Assembly: GCF_000003605.2 (NCBI RefSeq)
Contig: NW_003112482.1
Location: forward strand, 61,255 to 72,336
Source: Saccoglossus kowalevskii
Taxonomy: Eukaryota; Hemichordata; Enteropneusta; Harrimaniidae
Reading direction: 5' to 3'
Length of the DNA: 11,082 bases
Position 1 is the first letter of the stretch; every line of letters begins with the position of its first letter. A model generated the notes under the pieces. It made no database searches. It saw only the letters and a program-made list of their open reading frames with translations, and was not told the DNA's origin. A program made the translations under genes and the position numbers. This document shows, in pieces, positions 1 to 6,648 of this stretch.

Positions 1-2
1 TG

Positions 3-1211
3 TGGAAAGAGGTTGTTAAACAATGTCCAAATCATGCTTCAATGAAGGTAAGTGGCTTGGATCACCCATTTCCGTCTCATTTTCTGCGATGTGAGAACAT
101 ACAAGCAAGGTATACAGAGGACCCTACGACTAGTAGGCAGAGTGTGAGTGTGCCGTATGAAAACCCACAAGTTGGAACTGAGTACATTACCTATCTTTAT
201 GCGTTTATGTGTTTCACTTCTTGCGTGGGAGGACTAAATCGTCGCCCAATACAAGTGATCTTTCAGCTGGAGAAGGACAACGTAGTGTTGGGACGTAGAG
301 TACTTGATGTCAGAATATGTGCCTGCCCTGGTAGAGATAGAAAGTCAGACGAAAAAAGATGTCACCCTCCACCAAAACAAATAAAGAGAGGTGCTAGTAA
401 AACTGCTGGGTTTCAGATGTCAGTTGGCTCTAAAAGGCGAAAGGGAGACGACGATGTTTACACATTGATTGTCCGAGGTCGGGAAAATTATGAATTCCTT
501 TTGAAGATGAAAGAAGCACTTGAATTGATGAGTTACATACCTCAGAAGACACTCAACCAATATAGGGCACAGCAACAGAGACAACCTGATGCCCGGTACC
601 ACTCAAATGCTGAAAATGGTGGTTTTGATGAAACTGACAGCAAGAATACTTTGCCGTCCCAGTCGTCGTTGACCAATTGTCCATACAAAATAGAGAGTCA
701 AAGTTTCACACATCAGTCTGTGATGTCACAAGCCGATACATCTACTACCAATCAGATGCCAACAAATTTCTCACAGTCCTCCATTCCAGACAATAGTATT
801 AATGAATGGCTATCCAAGTTTGGTTGTGAAAATTATTCAGAGATTTTCAAGAAAAAGGGGTATTTATCTATTCACCAGTTAGATGATATTACAATTGAGG
901 ATCTTGATGATATGAAAATATCTCCACAACAGAAGGACAAAATCTGGAAAGCTATTATTGATCACCGAGCTGCTGATAACTTTTCCAGTACACCTAGTAT
1001 GTTGCAAACAGGAAGCAATGTGTCAACAGTGAGTCTGCACAGTCAGAGTGGGGAGAATCACCAGCAAGTGTACCGTGCTACAAGGTTTACATTAAAACAA
1101 GTCCTGTCAGTCAAACTAGAAAAAGACAAGGACACTTCGCCATGTAAAAAAGAGATGAAAGAAGACATCGGAGATGAAAGAAGACATGGAAGATGGGGAC
1201 ACCCCCTGTAG
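3..1211 (+). CDS. p63/p73: p53-family transcription factor, p63/p73 type with SAM domain; 5' part outside window
   Basis: Sequence-specific nuclear transcription factor of the p53 family. The frame is open to the left edge, so the ATG at 42 is internal; 402 residues are visible, numbered here from the Trp codon at 3. Seen: the second half of the DNA-binding domain (residues 1 to about 115) with all four zinc ligands (CPNH at 8-11 and the two Cys of MCFTSC) and the DNA-contact block NRRP / RICACPGRDR; a basic nuclear-localisation stretch ending in KRRK just before residue 148; a tetramerisation domain (about 149-190) with VRGREN and the extra second helix typical of p63/p73; a SAM domain (about 264-326); and a C-terminal segment with RFTLKQ, matching the p63 transactivation-inhibitory region, followed by a VKLE sumoylation consensus. 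No PPxY motif is seen between the tetramerisation and SAM domains. No intron interrupts the stretch. p63 and p73 cannot be separated here; many invertebrates have a single ancestral form. Confidence 0.95.
   Translation, partial: WKEVVKQCPNHASMKVSGLDHPFPSHFLRCENIQARYTEDPTTSRQSVSVPYENPQVGTEYITYLYAFMCFTSCVGGLNRRPIQVIFQLEKDNVVLGRRVLDVRICACPGRDRKSDEKRCHPPPKQIKRGASKTAGFQMSVGSKRRKGDDDVYTLIVRGRENYEFLLKMKEALELMSYIPQKTLNQYRAQQQRQPDARYHSNAENGGFDETDSKNTLPSQSSLTNCPYKIESQSFTHQSVMSQADTSTTNQMPTNFSQSSIPDNSINEWLSKFGCENYSEIFKKKGYLSIHQLDDITIEDLDDMKISPQQKDKIWKAIIDHRAADNFSSTPSMLQTGSNVSTVSLHSQSGENHQQVYRATRFTLKQVLSVKLEKDKDTSPCKKEMKEDIGDERRHGRWGHPL
1152..1189 (+). repeat. 19-bp tandem duplication at the 3' end of the p63/p73-like reading frame
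   Basis: Two adjacent copies of 19 bp (1152-1170 and 1171-1189) differ at one base. Nineteen is not a multiple of three, so the second copy is read in a different frame. It yields the terminal residues GDERRHGRWGHPL and the TAG at 1209-1211. A single copy would leave the frame open to a stop at 1600-1602. Confidence 0.9.
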
Positions 1212-1380
1212 AATGACTCTCAGACACAGAAATATTAAGTATAAAATAGCCCTTTGTGACAATGTTGTTACGCAAACAATAGTGTATTCTACCTTGTGCA
1301 TCAAACCATTTTATCATAATGTTCTCATTATTGTTGAGAGTGCACACCTGTTGCTTCCCATGATTGTGTATGATTCCAGT

Positions 1381-1440
1381 TCAAAATTAACAGACTGTTG
1401 CATGGATGTGAACCAATGGATTTGGGTGAAAATTAATCAT
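1381..1440 (+). repeat. diverged direct repeat, copy 1
   Basis: This copy matches 1812-1870 in the same orientation. The shared blocks, in the same order, are a near match over TCAAAATTAACAG, an exact TTGCATGGATGT, TTTGGGT, and AAAATTAA. The copies lie about 430 bp apart. They look like two old copies of a dispersed element or a local duplication; the family was not recognised. Confidence 0.6.
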
Positions 1441-1754
1441 ATTAAAATAAGATCTAGTTTTTTGGTTTGTTTTTTTAAAGGAAAACTCAAGGCTAACAAC
1501 ATAATTCTCCCAGATAAGAAAATGCAATTTCAGTTTTGTTTATCAGTTTTCCATTCTCTAGATATTCAACTTTTCATCAATTTATGTAGTCACCCATCTT
1601 GATTCTTCAGCAAAGGATTGTGGGTATAGTGTGACGTATCTTTCATCTGGGAACATTATGTTGTTTGCCTTAACTTTCCATATACCCGGTAAATTATGTT
1701 TTAATTATTTATTTTGCTGGCAGTTTTTAAAAAGTTTCGGTAATCATATATGGC

Positions 1755-1760
1755 AATAAA
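1755..1760 (+). terminator. candidate poly(A) signal AATAAA for the p63/p73-like gene
   Basis: This is the first AATAAA on the plus strand after the stop codon at 1211, about 545 bases downstream. An ATTAAA at 1441-1446 is an alternative. In AT-rich DNA such hexamers also occur by chance. Confidence 0.4.
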
Positions 1761-1811
1761 AATATAGAGTAAAAATTAAATTAAATTAATTCACATCACA
1801 GTCAGATTAGA

Positions 1812-1870
1812 TCAGAATTAACAGTGTTGCATGGATGTAATCCAGGGCTTTGGGTCAAAATTAAATTGTC
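1812..1870 (+). repeat. diverged direct repeat, copy 2
   Basis: This is the partner of 1381-1440. It shares TTGCATGGATGT and the flanking blocks with small insertions and deletions. It lies just past the candidate poly(A) site of the p63/p73-like gene, while copy 1 lies inside the presumed 3' UTR. Confidence 0.6.
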
Positions 1871-1988
1871 AATTTTATTAAACATGCGTACATACAGTGA
1901 TATTTTCTTAATGACAAATGTCAATTATGGTCATCACTAAGAATGACGATGAATTCACCATTATTCTGTTCAAGTTGATATTCTCCCA

Positions 1989-2013
1989 TACTAGTACTAG
2001 GGTAGTACTAGTA
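1989..2013. repeat. perfect 10-bp inverted repeat with 5-nt loop
   Basis: TACTAGTACT and its exact reverse complement AGTACTAGTA are separated by AGGGT. The symmetry does not extend into the flanks. Function unknown; it could be a chance palindrome or a remnant of a small element. Confidence 0.75.
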
Positions 2014-2509
2014 ATATAAATCTCTCTTGTGAATCTGAAAATCACAAATGTTGTAGTGATTTTTTCCTTCACTGAATAGATTTGCAGAAATTGATGGTAG
2101 TATTTTACAAACAAGTATAGACATTTAACTAATTGCTAGTTTAGTTTTCATTTTGTATTTTGAAATACTATTTTTCAAGGCTTGTTTGTTCATTGTTAAA
2201 AATATATATCAAAATATTTGTTTTTTTAATACATGTAGATTAATGTACCTCAAAGGTCATGCCGTGAGTGTTCAATTTCAAAATAAGGAGCTCTGGATCC
2301 CTGTTCTCGAGTCTATGGAGCTAATTGTTCTGGTCCATTCTACTCTCAAACCACATTCAGATGAAAGACATTTCCTTTAACTACCTAAGTTTTGTGATTG
2401 TTGAGGCATGAAAATCTGTGTTCTGTTACATACATATGCTACTCTAGCCTTAGATTTTAATTAGTTCTGCAATTTACCACTAAAATTCTTCTGTCCATGA
2501 TACTATAAT
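2014..2509. other. non-coding AT-rich stretch
   Basis: I see no supportable gene. There are T-runs and short chance frames, and a small hairpin near 2040-2062 built on AATCAC/GTGATT. No splice-flanked coding blocks were recognised on either strand. Confidence 0.5.
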
Positions 2510-2613
2510 GGGTACAAGAACTGAGATTTGATTGGTTAATTTCTTTGGTTGTTAGATGCTTTTTGACCAATCATGGTTAGGGTTACAACTTCATCATAGT
2601 TACTTGTGTACCC
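2510..2613. mobile_element. possible short MITE-like inverted-repeat unit
   Basis: The outer arms are GGGTACA (2510-2516) and TGTACCC (2607-2613), and the inner arms are TGATTGGT and ACCAATCA. The arms are short and no target-site duplication is clear. A loosely similar pair (TGATTGGTTAA followed by TGACCAAT) occurs near 7920-7965, hinting at a dispersed family. This is a weak call. Confidence 0.3.
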
Positions 2614-4065
2614 TGAATTGTATGTTTTATCACAAGTTTTCAGAACTGTCAAGAACTTCTTCCCCTTAAATGGTGTAATTTCTCAAGTTTTATTTTGTAG
2701 CTGAAAAGAAATGTTAAGTTTTTACTTTTTAGACATTTTTTCTTTATTAATTTATTTTATGCTGAGAAAACAATGTACCTTGCCTAACAGTTTGAGGTTG
2801 ATATTTTGGTGTATCACAGAAACACATATCTATTGCCATACATTTTGAACATCTGTGTTGCCTTGCCATTAGCAGGTCATCATGCGCAGGTTGAAGTTTG
2901 AGGGTTTCCAATGACCCCTGACCTCTGTTAGAGGCTAGCCTACCACTGCCATACGAGTAGAAACATTACAACTGCCACATTACCAGATATACTACCATAC
3001 TATAACACCAGTTTTAAGTTTGGCATTAGCTGCCATTTTATTGTTTTGTAAACTTGCCATTCAACCATTTATAATTGGAATATGAAATAAATGTATGTAT
3101 GTATATGTGAAATACAGGTATAGATGCATAGAAGTGAATCTACGAGTCGCCATTTTGTCCGAATGAGGAATAAAAGATAATCAAACAACGAGGTCATTAG
3201 TAATTAGTTACAAAATTAATCTTCTTAATTAATCTTGTTTCTTAGTTAATATTACATGTAGTGTTAATCTCATGGTCTTTTATATGATATGACATTAATT
3301 GTATAATGTTTTGTTTGGAAAAATGATTTAAACATCACAATGTAAATTAGACTGGTGGTTGTGCATCACACTGGTGAATATCTAACCAAATATATAAATA
3401 AAAGCTGGAGTATATATTTTCTACCTTTAAAGTAGCAATATCTGTAACCATTAATTTGTTTTTCTGCAATTTATTTGTTTAACAAAACATTTCCTGTGTC
3501 ATTAGTGCCAATTTGTAATGGCCATTGCCGAAATGTGAATACTGAAAGCATGTCATATACGCTATATATTGTACATTAAAGCACTCGCAAGTGAAAAAGA
3601 TGGTCATGTGGTTACGTCAAATTCTCCAGAGCAGGCAGTCTATTGCAATTGGTTTTCTCAAGTGAACATCAGTGATTCGATATAAGATGCAATTTACTGG
3701 GTGCAAAATCATTCCAAATATGGCGCCATCTTGAGAGGCCTTTCACCAATTTTTCGTGTAACTTCTCTTATTAGTATGCATTGTGTGTCATAAATTCACA
3801 TGGCCGATTTCAACCACTACCCAACCATTAGTTTTCACATTGCATTTTATGTGATATAGCCTTGTTTAGATTCTTTTTTGTCAATACAATTGTGTCTAAA
3901 ACAGTATTCCGGTGAGATGTGGTTATCTCTGTGGTTATATTTAAAGAAAAAAATTTCAAAATCAGTTATTGCCGCTTCAAAGTTGTATTGACAGGTTTTG
4001 ATCAGTACAATGCCATAACAAATGTTGGATTTGATTTTTTACTCAAAATTGAAAGATTTCAAGTA
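2614..4065. other. intergenic stretch without recognised genes
   Basis: AT-rich with no supportable exon. It includes the DR1-type motif at 2912-2924, a short TATG microsatellite near 3088-3106, repeated TGCCAT words around 2945-3065, and a GGCGCCATCTTGAG block near 3722 whose reverse complement fits the YY1 consensus. The frame at 3919-4107 has no recognisable product and ends inside an inverted-repeat element. Confidence 0.5.
2912..2924 (-). promoter_or_regulatory. DR1-type nuclear-receptor motif
   Basis: On the minus strand the sequence reads AGGTCA-G-GGGTCA: two half-sites as a direct repeat with one-base spacing, the form bound by RXR, HNF4 and COUP-TF type receptors. It is a motif match only and may occur by chance. 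Confidence 0.35.
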
Positions 4066-4228
4066 TTAAAGCAGGAGAGTCATCACCTGCGCATGTGCGG
4101 GAATTGAGTCCCAAGCACTGATGACACATGCTAAAAATGCAAAGGCTTGTGGGTAGACACTTGTTTGTAAAACAATGACACGCTATGGCCATCTGACATA
4201 TGCGCAGGTGACGACTCCTTCGCTTTAA
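4066..4228. mobile_element. MITE-like element flanked by TTAA
   Basis: The two ends form a long imperfect inverted repeat of about 32 bp: 4066-4097 and the reverse complement of 4197-4228 share TTAAAGC, GGAG, and a block of TCACCTGCGCAT with one or two differences. TTAA lies at both outer ends, which would fit a TTAA target-site duplication as made by piggyBac-type transposases. The roughly 100-bp centre has no coding capacity, so this would be a non-autonomous copy. The termini were not matched to a named family. Confidence 0.65.
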
Positions 4229-5183
4229 AGTTGTAATACAACTAGCTTTAATACTGCATGTGCTATTTAATCCCAAACTTCCTCATGGAATAACAACATT
4301 AATAGCATAAAAGTTCCCAAATAGGACAGCAATTTAATAAGCAATATTTTGGCAGGACAATATGTATAAACGTTTGGCAGGGAAAAATTATTTATACTAC
4401 AGAATAAAAACATTCAGTTACTCTCACTATGTTTTAATGTCTAACAAATATTGTATTTTAGCCAAATTTTCATGTATATCTTGAAAATTATACATGTTAG
4501 TCACACCAAAATTAGACTTGCTTGATAATTTATAGCAAGTGTTAAGATTTGCATGTTTCAAGATGATCAGATGACAACTACAAGAAAACAATTTTGAGTT
4601 GTATTTTAAAAATGCAAATCAAACCACAATTGAACTTGGGCAAGGTTTTATACTGATTGATATGATACCAAATTTAAAAGATAATGGGATACATTGTAAC
4701 CACAAGAAACAGACAACAAAGACAGACATTTTCCCCTCAATACCTTTCCCTTCATCTGATAATACAGGTAAGGTAAAAACAAGTCTTTATTTTCTTTCTC
4801 AGTATATACTTTCTTACTTCATTTGAACTTTAAGCTAAACCAGATCTATGCCCAAGTAGATGTTATCAGTATTAAATTGTATCCAATTACACTTTTGTTG
4901 GTTTAATTTTTCAACTCCAGACAGATATCTAGAAAGAATTTTTTTACATTCTTCAATTACAAAAATTACTCCTGATTAAGCCAATAAAGAGGCATATTTT
5001 CACCAATATCTCTAAAAATATACAGCCACACCTAATTGAAACTCAACCCAGATTTTACATTGTTTGAGTTTACATAATCATTTCAGGCAACGGAACGATT
5101 ATTCTTTGTTTTACAATTTTGATATTTTGTTAATCTGTAAAATTTGGTATTAAAATTAAAACGTACCGCACTGTCAAATATCT
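4229..5183. other. intergenic stretch without recognised genes
   Basis: AT-rich and non-coding in appearance. The direct repeat GCTTYAAAGTTGTAWT occurs at about 3973-3988 and at 4222-4237, on both sides of the MITE-like element. The open frame at 4599-4826 is of a length expected by chance, with no recognisable motif. Confidence 0.5.
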
Positions 5184-5271
5184 GTTTAGCTAATTAGCTG
5201 GTATGATATTTTAGCCAATTAGCTGGTATATTTTAGCCAATTAGCTGGTATGATATTTTAGCCAATTAGCT
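5184..5271. repeat. four-copy short tandem array built on TTAGCCAATTAGCT
   Basis: Copies of TTAGCYAATTAGCT begin at 5186, 5211, 5233 and 5258, so the spacing alternates 25, 22 and 25 bp. The linkers are variants of GGTATGATATT. The first copy contains the perfect palindrome AGCTAATTAGCT with a TAATTA homeodomain-type core; the other three carry one C for T change. Confidence 0.85.
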
Positions 5272-5293
5272 AACATGTAAGTTGAAGTCAAAC

Positions 5294-5316
5294 ATTTTCT
5301 ATTATAAATAGAAAAT
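5294..5316. repeat. perfect 9-bp inverted repeat with 5-nt loop
   Basis: ATTTTCTAT and ATAGAAAAT flank TATAA. It is an AT-rich hairpin directly after the AATTAGCT array and may be a remnant of the same unstable region. No function is assigned. Confidence 0.6.
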
Positions 5317-6479
5317 AGAATGAAAAGAAAGACAATGTAGCTAAAATGGCATGCCACTCTTTCAGGAGCTTTAAATCATTGAACTTAAAATCATGTAAAA
5401 ATAAATAACTCTACAATATATTTCATGTACAAATATTTTTGAAATATCACAGTATGTTAATCTGTTAATTGCAACTCTCACAATGTCATTACAGCTATAG
5501 ACAGTTTTAATTTCAACTTGGAAAATTGTAGAATTTTGAAACATTTTATCAGCATCCTGAGAACAGACTCCCTAGAATGCCCTCACTTTGCAAAAATCGA
5601 CAGCGATGAAAATCGCATAACCCTAAATTCAGGAAAACTCAAACAAATAAATAATAAACTCAACAAATTTTAGAATCAGAATGAATATTTTCTGATTATC
5701 CATTTTCTGATTTAAGTCAGTTTGTATAAATTATAAATATATATTTCTTTTTCATGTGGTAAAAGTCTTGGGTTAAAATATCAGTTTCTATCTACAACAG
5801 CTTAACACAAATTTTTATTTTTTCAAATGTAACCACAAAACAAATAAAATAATTCAATGTTTGTAAGGAAGTTTAATTTTGTAGCAGAGGATAGTAGTTA
5901 TGGGATACATGAAAAGTTCTTTTAGGTCACACATAGCAATAAAATCACCATGACTTCAAAAGAAGAAAACATTGTCATTCAAAATGACATCTATGTTCGA
6001 TTGGGAAGTTGTTTTAACTAGCACATGTAAACCATGTTTGCACATATTGTATACTGGGACATTTATAAGTGTAAGTTATTAATAGGGCAAATATAGTAGT
6101 TCACTAAAAAAATCATTTATTACAACTACAGACCAAAACAATATAGAAACCTTCCTTTCACCTCACAGAAGAAGTTCATCACTAGGCAAGCTCAACTTAT
6201 TGGAAGCGACCAATGGGCTATTATTTTACCGTGTTTATTTCAGGGTAAAGCCATTTTCAGCGGTTTGTTTTACTAATTTGTAGCAAGTGGGTCTGATATA
6301 AGGTCATTTAAATATTTGGCAGTGTATATGAAACAACAAATTTCATTTTGATCTCGTGTGTGTCAGTTTTGATTGTGTGAGCGCAAATAATCAAGAATTT
6401 ATTTCCGATTACATCATGTAAGTACATTCTTAATGCCTATTCTATTAATGCCTTTTTTGTAGATCTACTGATATTAAGA
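5317..6479. other. intergenic stretch between the two convergent genes
   Basis: No gene is supported. A small hairpin with arms GCGAT/ATCGC and a GAAA loop lies at 5603-5616, and a CCAAT box in good context (GACCAATGGG) lies at about 6208-6217. The rest is AT-rich, with many stops in all frames. Confidence 0.5.
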
Positions 6480-6498
6480 ACCCCAGACTTCAACAAAG

Positions 6499-6504
6499 TT
6501 TATT
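6499..6504 (-). terminator. poly(A) signal of the minus-strand gene
   Basis: AATAAA on the minus strand, about 20 bases after the TAA stop. A second AATAAA at 6522-6527 overlaps the stop codon. The 3' UTR would be very short, with cleavage expected around 6475-6485. Confidence 0.6.
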
Positions 6505-6522
6505 TAATTACTGTATTTCATT

Positions 6523-6648
6523 TTATTCTGCATCATCGCTGTCTAATGTTGATTGCTGTGATGAAGATGTTTCACCCCATACAAAATTGTAATTGTCTTC
6601 AAGTCTTTGGTGACGTATTGCTTCGTTTGTAGTTTCTTGACCGCCGCC
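6523..6648 (-). CDS. terminal coding exon with TAA stop
   Basis: 126 bp including the stop, entered in phase 0 after the acceptor TTTGTCTGTAG. It encodes 41 residues, from GGGQETTNEAIR through LEDNYNFVWGE to a Ser/Gln/Asp-rich end. The TAA at 6525-6523 is followed by two poly(A) signals. Confidence 0.75.
   Translation of the reverse strand, partial: GGGQETTNEAIRHQRLEDNYNFVWGETSSSQQSTLDSDDAE

Larger units (their letters stand above)
1212..1780 (+). other. probable 3' UTR of the p63/p73-like gene
   Basis: The stretch follows the TAG stop at 1211 and is AT-rich and T-rich without recognisable coding content. An open frame through 1174-1602 exists but has no family resemblance and overlaps a repeat found again downstream. 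The first canonical poly(A) signal is at 1755-1760. No long A-tract follows, so there is no direct trace of a retroposed poly(A) tail. Confidence 0.45.

Noticed and set aside
420-602. 60-codon minus-strand frame opposite the tetramerisation domain
   Set aside because: It is a shadow of the well-supported plus-strand coding sequence.
1174-1602. 142-codon plus-strand open frame overlapping the end of the p63/p73-like gene
   Set aside because: It starts inside the 19-bp duplication, has no resemblance to known p63/p73 C termini, and includes a block repeated at 1812-1870. It is treated as 3' UTR, although its length is at the edge of what chance allows in AT-rich DNA.
3715-3735. YY1-type motif CAAGATGGCGCC (minus strand) as a promoter mark
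   Set aside because: It is a single motif without a gene start nearby on either strand, insufficient for a promoter call.
4599-4826. 75-codon plus-strand frame
   Set aside because: Low-complexity composition, no motif and no splice or start context that would support it.
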